Notes: generated by a model from the letters alone, not told the origin. A stretch of 64,000 nt of DNA from Seonamhaeicola sp. (GCF_028281565.1 NZ_JANQJQ010000043.1:248001-312000); one strand, 5' to 3'. Shown: positions 1 to 10,611, counted from the stretch's first letter. Numbers and translations are program-made.

Positions 1-6
1 AATAAA

Positions 7-1398
7 ATGAAACCAAACATTGTTCTTTTTTTAGGTGACGATATGACTTTTAGCGATTGCTCACCATATGGTAATAGAGATGTGTATACGCCACACATTC
101 AAAAATTGGCTAACGAGGGCATATGTTTTGATAATATGTTTACCTCAACAGCAATGTGTGCTCCAACCAGGCAACAACTGATGACAGGACTTTATCCTGC
201 AAGAAGTGGTGCATTTCCCAATCATTCCGGAGTTTATGACGGTGTAAAAAGTTTTGCACATTATTTTAAGGATTTAGGCTATCGAGTTGTGTTAATAGGG
301 AAACAACATTATGGTCCTGATGAATCATTTCCTATTGAATATTTAGGAGGCAGACAGCACGATAGCGGAGAAAACGGAGCGGATATACAATTAGAGAAAG
401 TAGAGCCTATTGTTAATTCAAATCAACCTTTCTTTTTAATAATTGCTCAAAATCAACCACATACACCTTGGAATAGAGGAGATAAATCCAGGTACAATCC
501 AGATAAGTTAACCATTCCTGAATACATGATAGACCATTCTGAAACAAGAGAAGGATTAACGCAATACTACGCTGAAATTACTTATATGGACAGCCTTTTA
601 GGTAAAACTTTAGATTATGTAAAACAAGCTGGTAAAGAAGAAAATACCATCTCTATTTTTACAAGTGAGCAGGGGTATTCTTATCCGTTTGGGAAATGGA
701 CGTGTTATGATATGGGTTTAAAAACGGCATTTATCGCAAAATGGCCAAAACATATCAAGCCGGCAACAAGAAATGGTGCCGCTACGCAGTATGTTGATAT
801 TATTCCAACTTTACTCGAAGCCGTTGGTAAAAATCCTGATAAAATTAATACGGGAATTACTGATGCTAACGGTAAAACAGAGTTTGACGGAAAAAGCTTT
901 TTGTCAGCGTTATTGGGCAAATCAAACGATCACAGAAAATATACTTATGGTATTCAAACCACAAGAGGTATCTATAACGGTTCTGAAGCGTATCCAGTTC
1001 GTTCTGTTAGGTCTAAAAAATATTTGTACATCCGAAACTTGAAATATGAAGCCAATTTTTATAACATGGTTACTGTCAAGTATAAAATTTACAAAACATG
1101 GTTGGCAAATACGGCATCTGAAGAGGAATTAGATTGGGTTAAGAAATATAAAAAAAGACCTTTTGAAGAACTGTATGACATAGAGAAAGATCCCTACCAA
1201 AAACATAATTTAATAGGAGATCCGGAAATGACAAGCGTAAAAGAAAAACTATCTGATGAGTTGGATAACTGGATGAAACAACAAGGGGATAAAGGATTAG
1301 CTACTGAAATGGATGCCTTAAATAGGCAAATGGGAGAAAGAAATTGGAAATCTCATGACCAAGTACTAAAGGAGAAAAAAATCAAAGACAAAACTTAA
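7..1398 (+). CDS. S1-family sulfatase (possibly 5'-truncated by the window)
   Basis: Predicted sulfuric-ester hydrolase removing sulfate from a glycan. The protein opens directly with the sulfatase core (PNIVLFLGDD, metal-binding D11/D12), and C51-A-P-T-R55 followed by LMTG is the formylglycine motif, so C51 is the catalytic residue after maturation. The C-terminal ELYDIEKDP segment is typical of the family. No signal peptide is present from the ATG at 7, while the two codons before it are open in frame, so the true start and signal peptide may lie upstream of the window; alternatively the protein is cytoplasmic. Its C-terminal style resembles the sulfatases at 23509 and 28360, which look like heparan-N-sulfatase-type S1_8 members (tentative). 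It ends 17 bp before the next sulfatase, suggesting one operon. Confidence 0.9.
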   Translation: MKPNIVLFLGDDMTFSDCSPYGNRDVYTPHIQKLANEGICFDNMFTSTAMCAPTRQQLMTGLYPARSGAFPNHSGVYDGVKSFAHYFKDLGYRVVLIGKQHYGPDESFPIEYLGGRQHDSGENGADIQLEKVEPIVNSNQPFFLIIAQNQPHTPWNRGDKSRYNPDKLTIPEYMIDHSETREGLTQYYAEITYMDSLLGKTLDYVKQAGKEENTISIFTSEQGYSYPFGKWTCYDMGLKTAFIAKWPKHIKPATRNGAATQYVDIIPTLLEAVGKNPDKINTGITDANGKTEFDGKSFLSALLGKSNDHRKYTYGIQTTRGIYNGSEAYPVRSVRSKKYLYIRNLKYEANFYNMVTVKYKIYKTWLANTASEEELDWVKKYKKRPFEELYDIEKDPYQKHNLIGDPEMTSVKEKLSDELDNWMKQQGDKGLATEMDALNRQMGERNWKSHDQVLKEKKIKDKT

Positions 1399-1415
1399 CA
1401 TAAAAAAATATAAAG

Positions 1416-3074
1416 ATGCCAAATAACATATTATTAGTTGCTCTAATTTTGAGCTTATTTTCTTGTGAACAAGAAAAAAAATCTGATACGATAATTAATG
1501 AGCGCCCTAATATCATTTTGATCATGTCTGACGATATGGGATATTCGGATATTGCGCCATACGGAGGCGAAATCAGTACACCTAACCTAACCGAATTAGC
1601 ACAAGGTGGTTTAAAATTCACGCAGTTTTATAACACCGCAAGATGTTGCCCAACAAGAGCCTCATTAATGACTGGGTGTTACCCTCAGCAAGCAGGTATT
1701 GGACTTATGACCAACCCTCCAGGGGCCCCAACGGCAGAAGATTTGGGAGTTCCGGAATATACAGGAAAGCTTAACCATAATACTGTTACTATTGCAGAAG
1801 TACTAAAAAGGGCAGGTTATGCTACTTTAATGACAGGGAAGTGGCATTTAGGGTATAATGACAAAAACCAATGGCCCGTGCAGCGTGGTTTTGATCAATA
1901 CTATGGATATATTGCCGGAGCAGGAAACTTTTTTAAACCCGAACACCCCAGGGGTATCACCGAAGGGAATGAAGGCATTACCATTACTGATGAAAATTAT
2001 TATACAACGGATGCGTTTACAAATAAAGCTATTGAGTACATTGATAAGGCTCGAGCCAAAGATAAAACCCAACCGTTCTTTTTATATTTAGCCTATAATG
2101 CACCACATTGGCCTTTGCAAGCTCCCAAAGAGGATATTGATAAATACAGAGGCAAGTATATGGAAGGTTGGGAAAAGTTGCGCGCCAGGCGATATGAACG
2201 AATGAAAACTATGGGGCTAATAGATGCCTCCTGGGGTTTGTCTGAAGGAGATGGCATCGTTGCATGGGATTCACTTTCAGATGTAAAGAAAAAAGAAATG
2301 GATTTGCGTATGGCCATTTATGCAGCGATGATTGATAGGATGGATCAGAACATCGGGCGTTTAGTAGATCATTTAAAAGTGAAAGGACTTTACGATAATA
2401 CGATTATCATGTTCTTAAACGATAACGGTGCTTGTGCAGAAGGAGGTATGCTGGGTTGGGGAAAACCGGAACTTTTAGAAACGAAAGAAGGGTATTATCT
2501 GTCTTATGGGAAAGCTTGGGCCAATGCTTCAAACACACCCTATAGAATGTATAAACATTGGGTTCACGAAGGGGGGATAGGTACACCGTTTATTGTGCAT
2601 TGGCCCAATGGTATTCCAAAAAATAAAAAAGGTTCTGTTATTAATAAGTATGGTTTTTTACCTGATATAATGGCTACGTGTCTTGACATCGCTAATGCCG
2701 AATATCCAAAAGAATTTAATGGGAACAGGATTACTTCCCACGCCGGTAAAAGTCTTAAGCCTTTGTTTTTAGATGGATCAAAACAAATTCACACTGAACC
2801 AATTTTTTTTGAACATCAGGGTAATGCTGCTGTACGACTGGGAAATTTTAAGCTTGTAAAGGATTGGGAAAGAAACAGAGATGACAATTGGGAATTATTC
2901 GACCTCGAATCTGATAGAACCGAAACGAATAATCTTGCTGTTGAAATGCCTGAAAAGACAAATGAAATGATTGCTATGTACAATAATTGGGCTAGTACCA
3001 TAAATGTACTGCCGTATCACGAAGTACTTAAAATAAAAGCGGAAAAAAGAAAATCAGCAAAAAAAAAGAAATAA
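1416..3074 (+). CDS. Arylsulfatase lipoprotein, S1 family (CCPTR type)
   Basis: Predicted arylsulfatase-like enzyme of 552 aa that desulfates a polysaccharide or oligosaccharide. The N-terminus is a lipoprotein signal with lipobox LFSC (C17). The core begins with RPNIILIMSDD (metal ligands D39/D40) and carries C77-C-P-T-R81, where C77 would become formylglycine. The GKWHLG motif and a DNG motif near residue 334 complete the expected active-site set. The layout and the FYNTARCCPTR sequence match the sulfatase at 18112 closely, so the two are paralogues, probably of the S1_4 type (tentative). The C-terminus is very lysine-rich. The gene is convergent with the sensor gene that ends at 3157. Confidence 0.94.
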   Translation: MPNNILLVALILSLFSCEQEKKSDTIINERPNIILIMSDDMGYSDIAPYGGEISTPNLTELAQGGLKFTQFYNTARCCPTRASLMTGCYPQQAGIGLMTNPPGAPTAEDLGVPEYTGKLNHNTVTIAEVLKRAGYATLMTGKWHLGYNDKNQWPVQRGFDQYYGYIAGAGNFFKPEHPRGITEGNEGITITDENYYTTDAFTNKAIEYIDKARAKDKTQPFFLYLAYNAPHWPLQAPKEDIDKYRGKYMEGWEKLRARRYERMKTMGLIDASWGLSEGDGIVAWDSLSDVKKKEMDLRMAIYAAMIDRMDQNIGRLVDHLKVKGLYDNTIIMFLNDNGACAEGGMLGWGKPELLETKEGYYLSYGKAWANASNTPYRMYKHWVHEGGIGTPFIVHWPNGIPKNKKGSVINKYGFLPDIMATCLDIANAEYPKEFNGNRITSHAGKSLKPLFLDGSKQIHTEPIFFEHQGNAAVRLGNFKLVKDWERNRDDNWELFDLESDRTETNNLAVEMPEKTNEMIAMYNNWASTINVLPYHEVLKIKAEKRKSAKKKK

Positions 3075-3156
3075 TTGATAAATGTGTTGTAATACGAGCC
3101 AATTTAGTCTTATCAATTTATAAAACCTACTAATGATGCCTTAAAGAGCTCCATTA

Positions 3157-6100
3157 TTAATTTTCAGTTAAATGATTCTCTTTGCTTTCTAAATAATTTG
3201 TCGGTGATACGCTGTATTCCTTTTTGAAAACTCTACTAAAGTAATTGGGGTCGTTATAACCAACTTTAAAGGCTACTTCCGAAATTTGCTTCCCCTGATT
3301 CATTAGCTCAATGGCTTTGTTAAGTCGTACTTTCTTTATAAAATCCGAAGCGTTTGTTTTCATAATTTTTTTCATTTTAATATGAAGTAACGAACGGCTT
3401 ATACCTGCTTTTTTTGCTAGATTTTGTATGTTAAAACTCGGGTCTTGATAGTTAGATTCTACTAACGTGGTTATTTTTTTGATAAACTCAATGTCACTAT
3501 TGTTTGTTGGTATGTCTTGTTGGTTTCCAAAATTTAGATTAGAAAATCTACTTTTAAAACTTTTATTACTAGATAATAAATTATTGACTAAAAAGTCCAA
3601 TTCATTCAAATTGAATGGCTTAGATATGTATGCGTCTGCCCCCACACTTAATCCTTCTATTTTTTGCGTTTCTTCAGTTCGCGCGGTTAAAAGTATAAAT
3701 GGTATATGGGCGGTAGATGTGTTTGATTTTACTTTTTTGCACAAGACAATGCCATTCATATTAGGCATTTTAATATCCGATATTATTAAATCCGGATAAT
3801 AACGCTCTAATTTGGATAGTGCATCTAAACCGTCTTTTGCAGAAATTACTTTAAATTTATTTGAAAAATGTTTGCTCAAAAATTTAATAAGTTCCTTATT
3901 ATCCTCTACAATTAATAGGCTCAATTCTTTTATTGGACCTTGAATATCTTCGGAGTAGACAAATTGCTCATTATTCAATAGTAAATCTGGTTTAATGTCA
4001 ATGTTTCGATTGCCGTTAATTTTTTCAATAGTCTCTTTTGAGTGATTCTTGAGGATAAGAGGTATTTGAACAATAAACTCAGATCCGTTATTGCTTTTAA
4101 CCGCTATAGAACCTTCCAGAAAAGTTACCAGGCTTTTTACAAGTGCCAAACCTAGTCCGGATCCCTCTGTTCCGAAATCTTGTTTTTTGGCTTTATAAAA
4201 GGGAGTAAATACGTTCTCAATTTCTTTATCTGTCATGCCTTTTCCTGAGTCTTTTACCGTAATTTTTAATATGGCTCTTTGTTGAAGGTCCAGTTTGTTA
4301 GCAATTTCAATATGGACCTGAACCTTGCCATTCTCGTCAGTATATTTTATTGCATTAGACAGTATATTGGTAAAAATCATTTCCAGTTTATTTGGGTCAA
4401 AATAACACTTGTATTGCCTGAAGTTGTGTTTAAATTCGTGCTCAATGCTTTTGTTTTCAAAAAGAGGAATGAAGGCATTGAATGTGTCTTTTAAAAACAA
4501 CATAATATCTCCGTTTTTCAACTCAAGTTTGGCATGGGAAGTTTCAGTTTTTCTGAACTCCATTAATTGCATGATAAGTTGGTGGAGTTTTCTGGCGTTT
4601 TTCTTAATGGAAATTAATTCTTCAGGAGGGTTTGGTGAAATACGTTGTTGAAAATAATTCTCTATTGAAGCTAATATAATTGTCAGAGGTGTTTTTAATT
4701 CGTGAGTTATGAAAGTGAAAAAATTTAGCTTGTGTAAGTTTACTTCTTTTATTTTTTCTTTTTCAACTATTTGTAGCTGAACTGCTAATTTTTGCTTGTG
4801 GACAAACTTTATAAACTTAGAATAAGCTATTACAGCCGATATTAAAAGAATAAAATAAATTAAAATGGCCCAATTACTTTGCCAAAAAGGAGGGTTGATA
4901 TTTAACACAATTTGTTTTTCGTTTGATCCCTTTGCAACGGGATAGGTTCTTACTTTAAATGTATATTGGCCCGGAGATAAGTTTGTGTAGGTGGCACTTC
5001 TTTGGTTGCCTACACGGTTCCAATTGGTTTCAAAGCCTTCTAAAAGATACTCAAAATTAGTACTGATATTAGATTGATAATTTAAAGAAGTAAATCCAAT
5101 GGTCATTACATTTTGGGAATAATCTAAAGTTATTTCCTTTGTTCGGTCAATGTTTTGTTTTAGAATACCGTTGTCTGAAACGGGGATTTCTTTGTTAAAT
5201 AGTTTAAAATCTGTAAACATGATTTTTGGACTTTTAACGTGTATATTAAGACTATCCGGGTGAAAATAATTTAAACCATAAGTTGAGCCAAAATATAACC
5301 AGCCATCCGTATCCTGAAATAATGATTTGAAATTGAACTGATTGGTAGATAAGCCATTATTGCCGTTAAAATTCATTATTTCACCTGTGTTGTCATTATA
5401 GCGAGACAAACCCTTGTTTGAAGTTAGCCACATTATACCATTTTTATCTTCAATTGCTCCATATACGTTGTTGTTTGGTAGCCCATCTTTTTGGGTAATA
5501 AATGCAAAAACCTCGTTTTCGTAGTTGTATTTTAAAACGCCTCCTTCTAAAGAACCGAACCAAATATTGCTTTTTTTGTCCTGATAAGCACTTACAAATT
5601 GATTAGTGGCATCGAAAGTATAATGTTGTAAGGTGTCTTTTAAAGTGTTGTATTTAAAAATGCCATTATATCTGGTGCAGATCCATATATTGTTTTTGTG
5701 GTCTTCAATTAAATCATAAACAAATTTGTTAGTGAAAGTATTTGCTTTAAATCTGGAAAATGTGTTTTTACCGGGGTTATAAATATTTAGCCCATTTTGG
5801 GTGCCAATCCATAAATTTTGATTGCGATCCTCGAGTAAGGCATATACAAAATTATTGGATATTGATGTGCTATCTCCTTTGATATTTGTATAATTAGTGA
5901 TGGTCTCGGTTTTTGTGTTGTACTTATTTAGTCCGCCTAAAAAAGTACCAATCCAAATATTATGGTTGGAATCCTGGAGCAATGAGTGTATATTATTACT
6001 GTTAAGACCGTCTAAATCTCTTAAGTATCCGAATGAAAAGTTTTTTTTGTCAAAAATTGTAATGCCGGAGTCTTCTGTTCCAATCCATATTCGTCCCGTG

Positions 6101-7158
6101 CTATCTTGAATAATATCACTTATGGCTTTCCCGGAAATAGTTCTTTGCCCTGGCAGTAATTTTTGAAAACCAATACCTTGTGGCTTAGTATAATTTATGC
6201 CGCCAAAATAGGTGCCAACCCACATAATGCCTTCATCATCAAAATATAAAGAGTAAATTGATTTATCTGATAACAAGTTTAAGCTTTTGTTAAAAGATTG
6301 CCGATGATGGGATATGGATTTAGTCTTTAAATTATAGGTGTAAATGCCCAATTCTGTTCCAAGCCATAAGTTTTTGTCTCCATCCTCCGCTATTTTTCTT
6401 ATAACTTTTGATTCAATGGTGCTATTAAAACTCAGTGGTACTGAAATGAATGATTCTTTAGACTCATTGAAAAAAAATAGGCCGGAAGTTGTGCCTAACC
6501 AGGTTGTGCCATTGCTATCCTTAAAAATAGTTTGAAGAAAGGAGTTTTCATTTTCTGCATCGATTGTGTTTGGGTTAAATATTTTTACGGTTTCACCTAC
6601 ATTATTAATTAGTAATAAAGTATTATTCTTAATTAACCAATACACATTTGTTTTATAATTACAAATCGATCTAATATTACCATTGTTAATGAGCTTTGTT
6701 GCAATATTGTTTTGATCAATAATGTACAGGCCCCGCGTAGTTCCTACAAAAACAGAGCCGACATTATTTTTATAAAGTAAATTAATAAAAGGACTTTCTG
6801 AGGTGCTTAGTTTTATCGATTCAAAGCTGTCAGATTCTTTAATGTAATGATTTAAACCTTTTGACGTCCCTACATAAAGGCCTGTCTTCACAGGTAATAA
6901 ACAGCTTATTTCGCTACTTGTTAGGCTGTTGCCTGTGGAGTCTTTTTCATTTGTTGAATAATAAGTTTTTAAATAGTGACTATCATATGAGTTTAATCCT
7001 TCCCGGGTTGCAAACCACATGAGTCCATCTTCATCTTTGGTAATGTCATAAACAGTATTATGGGATAATGGCACTTTTAAATGTTCAAACTGAACTTTTT
7101 GACTCCATAGTTTAGGTTGGAATAGTAACAAAGAAAAAAGGATAAAATACCTATACAT
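3157..7158 (-). CDS. Hybrid two-component system sensor/regulator (HTCS)
   Basis: A one-protein sensor, kinase and transcription factor of 1333 aa that should control this PUL. A signal peptide (first ~20 residues) precedes a long periplasmic region of two-component propeller repeats (for example DEDGLMWFAT, DSNGTTWLGT, DRNQNLWIGT; ~25-670). Next come a Y_Y_Y domain (~690-755), one membrane helix (~757-780), a HisKA domain with H-box THELKTPL (~817) and an HATPase domain with GSGLGLAL (~1000). A receiver domain (LLIVEDN, phospho-acceptor in IISDIKMPNMNG, ~D1125) and a C-terminal AraC-type HTH (~1230-1325) finish it. In the family, a glycan fragment binds the propeller and the HTH activates the neighbouring susCD genes. 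It is divergent from susC across 369 bp. Length and domain order are standard. Confidence 0.97.
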   Translation of the reverse strand: MYRYFILFSLLLFQPKLWSQKVQFEHLKVPLSHNTVYDITKDEDGLMWFATREGLNSYDSHYLKTYYSTNEKDSTGNSLTSSEISCLLPVKTGLYVGTSKGLNHYIKESDSFESIKLSTSESPFINLLYKNNVGSVFVGTTRGLYIIDQNNIATKLINNGNIRSICNYKTNVYWLIKNNTLLLINNVGETVKIFNPNTIDAENENSFLQTIFKDSNGTTWLGTTSGLFFFNESKESFISVPLSFNSTIESKVIRKIAEDGDKNLWLGTELGIYTYNLKTKSISHHRQSFNKSLNLLSDKSIYSLYFDDEGIMWVGTYFGGINYTKPQGIGFQKLLPGQRTISGKAISDIIQDSTGRIWIGTEDSGITIFDKKNFSFGYLRDLDGLNSNNIHSLLQDSNHNIWIGTFLGGLNKYNTKTETITNYTNIKGDSTSISNNFVYALLEDRNQNLWIGTQNGLNIYNPGKNTFSRFKANTFTNKFVYDLIEDHKNNIWICTRYNGIFKYNTLKDTLQHYTFDATNQFVSAYQDKKSNIWFGSLEGGVLKYNYENEVFAFITQKDGLPNNNVYGAIEDKNGIMWLTSNKGLSRYNDNTGEIMNFNGNNGLSTNQFNFKSLFQDTDGWLYFGSTYGLNYFHPDSLNIHVKSPKIMFTDFKLFNKEIPVSDNGILKQNIDRTKEITLDYSQNVMTIGFTSLNYQSNISTNFEYLLEGFETNWNRVGNQRSATYTNLSPGQYTFKVRTYPVAKGSNEKQIVLNINPPFWQSNWAILIYFILLISAVIAYSKFIKFVHKQKLAVQLQIVEKEKIKEVNLHKLNFFTFITHELKTPLTIILASIENYFQQRISPNPPEELISIKKNARKLHQLIMQLMEFRKTETSHAKLELKNGDIMLFLKDTFNAFIPLFENKSIEHEFKHNFRQYKCYFDPNKLEMIFTNILSNAIKYTDENGKVQVHIEIANKLDLQQRAILKITVKDSGKGMTDKEIENVFTPFYKAKKQDFGTEGSGLGLALVKSLVTFLEGSIAVKSNNGSEFIVQIPLILKNHSKETIEKINGNRNIDIKPDLLLNNEQFVYSEDIQGPIKELSLLIVEDNKELIKFLSKHFSNKFKVISAKDGLDALSKLERYYPDLIISDIKMPNMNGIVLCKKVKSNTSTAHIPFILLTARTEETQKIEGLSVGADAYISKPFNLNELDFLVNNLLSSNKSFKSRFSNLNFGNQQDIPTNNSDIEFIKKITTLVESNYQDPSFNIQNLAKKAGISRSLLHIKMKKIMKTNASDFIKKVRLNKAIELMNQGKQISEVAFKVGYNDPNYFSRVFKKEYSVSPTNYLESKENHLTEN

Positions 7159-7527
7159 CTAAATATTGTTTTTTAATTATTCAAGAGATAGTTGTCAATC
7201 TAAAATATATTTTCTCATAGATCATTGAAATTAAACATTTGTGCTGCATTGAAAGACAAAAGTCTAGATTGATGCTTTGCCAATATATTAATATTATTAC
7301 GTATTTCGTAGTGTTATGCCTGTTTAAAAGATGAAATATATGTTTTTTTAAGAGATTATTGTGATTTTGTCAATAAATTCTTGTGATGATAAAAGTGGTG
7401 CTAAATTAATTAAAAGTATGTGGATGTTAATCCATTTCTTAAAATGGACATATTTACCAGGGTGTTTTAAACATATTTGTAGGGGATAAATTCTAAAACT
7501 AAATAATGTCAAACCAAACTAAAAATT
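7159..7527. other. Intergenic region between HTCS and susC
   Basis: This 369-bp non-coding stretch separates the divergent sensor and susC genes and must hold both promoters and probably the HTCS binding site. It is very AT-rich. I see no strict Bacteroidota promoter (TTTG, about 19-bp spacer, TAnnTTTG); the nearest match is CATATTTG at 7472-7479, with no good upstream partner. The one clear structure is a double dyad at 7421-7448, listed separately. Confidence 0.6.
7421..7448. promoter_or_regulatory. Overlapping dyads upstream of susC, candidate operator
   Basis: Two inverted repeats overlap here: TGGAT-gtta-ATCCA (7421-7434) and TCCATTT-ctta-AAATGGA (7431-7448, seven perfect pairs around four bases). 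They lie about 80 bp before the susC ATG. The spacing suits an activator site or a structured 5' leader. Assignment to the sensor is inference, and short dyads are common by chance in AT-rich DNA. Confidence 0.3.
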
Positions 7528-10500
7528 ATGAAAAAAAGTTTACTCAAACAATCAAGGGCTATTAGGGGCTGTATTCTAATACTATCCTTAACTTTCAGTA
7601 CGTTGCTGGTGGCACAGAATATTAGCGTTTCTGGTGTGGTAACTTCTGAAAAAGAAAAGCTGCCTTTGCCGGGGGCAAATGTTGTGGTTAAGGGAACAAC
7701 AAATGGTGCCCAAACGGATTTTGATGGTAATTTTACAATAAACAATGTTGAATCAAATGCCATTTTAGAAATTAGCTATATTGGATTTGTAACCCAGGAA
7801 ATTAATGTCAATGGAAGAACAAGCATTAACGTTGTTTTAGCAGAAGACTCCCAATTACTTGATGAAGTTGTGGTTATTGGTTACGGTACGGTTAAGAAAA
7901 GTGATTTAACGGGTGCTGTGACCTCTGTTAAAGCCGAAGATTTTACTCCCGGAGCTAATGTGTCTGTAGAACAAGCCTTACAGGGGCGTGCCGCAGGTGT
8001 GCAGATTTATCAAAAGAGTGGGCAGCCTGGAAGTGCCATGGCTATTAACATTCGTGGAGCTAGTTCTATTACTGCTGGTAATGATCCGCTATATGTTATT
8101 GATGGTGTGCCATCAAATAATGTAGCGCCGGTAACAGGTACGGGTTCGGGTTTTGTTGGTAATCAAAATCCACGTAATCCACTAAACGCATTAAATCCAT
8201 CTGATATTGAATCGATTGAAATTTTAAAAGATGCTTCCTCAACGGCTATTTATGGAGCAAGGGGTTCAAATGGTGTTGTATTAATTACTACAAAGAATGG
8301 TAGAGCGGGAAAAATGAAAGTGAATTATGACTCCTACATTGGGCTTCAAACGGTAGCTAATAGGCTTGAAGTATTAACACCAACTCAGTACAGGGATGTA
8401 CTTAATGCCATAATCGATTTAGGCGGTGGAAGTCCAAGTCAGCGTGTTACGGAAATTCAAGGAGAAGGTACCGATTGGCAGGACTTACTATATAGAGATG
8501 CCTTTATGCAAAATCATAACATATCTGTTTCCGGAGGTGCAGGTAAAGCTACCTATTTTGGTTCTATAAACTATTTTGATCAGGACGGGGTTGTAAAAAA
8601 CTCTGGAGTTAGACGATATAATGCCAGAATCAATATTGATGTTAGGGACGATAAAAAATATGCCTTTGGCTTTAATTTAAATACATCATACATCTATGAT
8701 GATTATGCCTCAAACGGTACAGGATTAAACGAAGGCGCCGGCGCCGTTTATTCTGCACTTAATTATGACCCTACAGTATTACCATTTGATGAAAACGGTA
8801 ATTATACGCAGTCTGCATTTGTTGGGCCTCAAATTGATAACCCATTAGCACTTTTAGATGGAGAAGAATCAACACAAAATTCGTTTAGAACATTCGGTAA
8901 TATTTATGGCGAATATTTTTTTAAACCAACCTTATCCGTTAAAGGAAAGTTAGGGGCAGACGTAAATAATACCAGACGTGATACCTGGGTGGACCCAATT
9001 ACCTTAACTGGAGCCGGGCAAGGTGGTATTGCCTCTATTTTAACGGGTAGGACAGACTATTATCTTGTAGAAGGGACAGTAAACTATAACGAAGATTTTG
9101 GAGACGATAACCTTAATGCGGTTTTTGGTGCGACTTATGAAAAATTTGTGTCTCAAACCTTTAATGGAAATGCTCAGGGGTTTGCACTGCCTGATTTAAG
9201 AACAAATGCTATCGGTAGTGGCGATCCGTTATTAAATGGATTGGGTAGTGGTAAACAACAAGCTACTTTCATCTCTTATTTGGGTAGAGTAAATTATTCG
9301 CTAAATGATAAATACTTAATTACAGCATCGATAAGAGCTGATGGCTCATCTCGTTTCGGACCAGACAACAAATGGGGGTATTTCCCTTCAGGAGCGGTAG
9401 CATGGAAAATGCAAAATGAAGACTTTTTAGCCGATAGTAATACCATTTCCGAGTTAAAATTGCGTGCTAGTTATGGTAGTATTGGTAATGCTAGTATTGC
9501 CAACTATTTATTTTTAAGTACGTTTAATACGGCTGCTACCGTTCAATTTGACGATGACAGGTTTGTTACATTAAATCCATCAAGAATTCCCAATCCCGCT
9601 TTAAAATGGGAAGCTGCAAATCAGTTGGATGTAGGTGTAGATTTTGGACTTTGGAACAACAAAATTACAGGGTCCCTGGATTATTATAATAGAAGAACTG
9701 AAGACTTGCTACTTGCCAGGCCAGTTCCATCAAATACTGGTTTTTCAACGGTAACCGAGAATATTGGTAGCATGGAAAATTATGGTTTTGAGTTTACTGT
9801 AAGCGCCAATATTATTGCCAACGATACGTTTAGTTGGGATACCAATTTTAACATCACCACGGTAAATAATAATGTTTTAGACATCGGCGAAGCAGAATCG
9901 ATTATTCGCGGAGGTCTGGGGTTTGTTTCAAACGCTACTATTACAAGAGTTGGCGACCCCCTAAATTCATTTTACGGTTACATTGTGGATGGTGTATGGC
10001 AAACGGGAGATGATTTTTCAGTAGTATCTAACGCTAATGAACCGGGTGATTTAAAATTTAGGGATGTTAACGACGATGGTATAATTAATGGAGATGATAG
10101 AACCATTATTGGAAAACCATTCCCTGATTATAACTGGGGTTGGACTAACAATTTTAAATACGGAGATTTAGGATTGAGTATATTCATCGAAGGTGTTGAA
10201 GGCGTTAGTACCCTCAACAATAACGTAGTAGATTCGTATTACCCAATTAATTTTAGAAGAAATAAGGCAGCAGAGCCATATTTAAACAGATGGACACCAA
10301 ATAACCCAACAAATGAATATCCTTCTTTTGTTAATGCGCAAGGTGGAACTGAGGTAAACACAAGAACCGTAGAAGATGCTTCTTTTATACGTTTGCAGTC
10401 GGTTCGGTTATCTTATAATGTACCCGTGCAGAAAATTAAAGGAATTAACAGTCTGATGGTGTATGTTACAGGACAAAATTTGGCGACAATTACAGACTAT

Positions 10501-10611
10501 TCGGGAGTAGACCCGGCAGCTAATGCGCAAGGAGATAATAACATTAGGATAGATTATAATGGCTATCCTTTTGCCAGAACGTATTTATTCGGACTTAATC
10601 TTGAATTTTAA
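7528..10611 (+). CDS. SusC-type TonB-dependent outer-membrane transporter
   Basis: Outer-membrane receptor of 1027 aa that imports glycan fragments using TonB energy, in complex with the SusD-like lipoprotein encoded next. The N-terminus has a signal peptide (cleavage near LLVAQN), then a carboxypeptidase-regulatory-like domain (VSGVVTSEKE to DFDGNFTI, ~32-105). The plug domain follows, starting with DEVVVIGYGT and including YVIDGVPSN and STAIYGARGSNGV. A 22-strand-type barrel ends in an aromatic residue (LFGLNLEF). There is no STN domain, so signalling is expected to go through the adjacent HTCS rather than a FecR/sigma route. SusD starts 32 bp downstream, so the two are co-transcribed. Confidence 0.97.
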   Translation: MKKSLLKQSRAIRGCILILSLTFSTLLVAQNISVSGVVTSEKEKLPLPGANVVVKGTTNGAQTDFDGNFTINNVESNAILEISYIGFVTQEINVNGRTSINVVLAEDSQLLDEVVVIGYGTVKKSDLTGAVTSVKAEDFTPGANVSVEQALQGRAAGVQIYQKSGQPGSAMAINIRGASSITAGNDPLYVIDGVPSNNVAPVTGTGSGFVGNQNPRNPLNALNPSDIESIEILKDASSTAIYGARGSNGVVLITTKNGRAGKMKVNYDSYIGLQTVANRLEVLTPTQYRDVLNAIIDLGGGSPSQRVTEIQGEGTDWQDLLYRDAFMQNHNISVSGGAGKATYFGSINYFDQDGVVKNSGVRRYNARINIDVRDDKKYAFGFNLNTSYIYDDYASNGTGLNEGAGAVYSALNYDPTVLPFDENGNYTQSAFVGPQIDNPLALLDGEESTQNSFRTFGNIYGEYFFKPTLSVKGKLGADVNNTRRDTWVDPITLTGAGQGGIASILTGRTDYYLVEGTVNYNEDFGDDNLNAVFGATYEKFVSQTFNGNAQGFALPDLRTNAIGSGDPLLNGLGSGKQQATFISYLGRVNYSLNDKYLITASIRADGSSRFGPDNKWGYFPSGAVAWKMQNEDFLADSNTISELKLRASYGSIGNASIANYLFLSTFNTAATVQFDDDRFVTLNPSRIPNPALKWEAANQLDVGVDFGLWNNKITGSLDYYNRRTEDLLLARPVPSNTGFSTVTENIGSMENYGFEFTVSANIIANDTFSWDTNFNITTVNNNVLDIGEAESIIRGGLGFVSNATITRVGDPLNSFYGYIVDGVWQTGDDFSVVSNANEPGDLKFRDVNDDGIINGDDRTIIGKPFPDYNWGWTNNFKYGDLGLSIFIEGVEGVSTLNNNVVDSYYPINFRRNKAAEPYLNRWTPNNPTNEYPSFVNAQGGTEVNTRTVEDASFIRLQSVRLSYNVPVQKIKGINSLMVYVTGQNLATITDYSGVDPAANAQGDNNIRIDYNGYPFARTYLFGLNLEF

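Noticed and set aside
705..920. Minus-strand and alternate-frame ORFs inside the large genes, for example this one within the first sulfatase
   Set aside because: They lie wholly inside genes with strong family motifs, have no recognisable domains and follow the codon pattern of the opposite strand.
3074..3117. Inverted repeat ATTGATAA/TTATCAAT between the convergent sulfatase and HTCS genes as a terminator
   Set aside because: The stem is only 8 AT-rich pairs with a 28-base loop and no U-run, so it is too weak to call.
7472..7479. CATATTTG as a susC -7 promoter element
   Set aside because: It has one mismatch to TAnnTTTG and no TTTG at the usual upstream distance.
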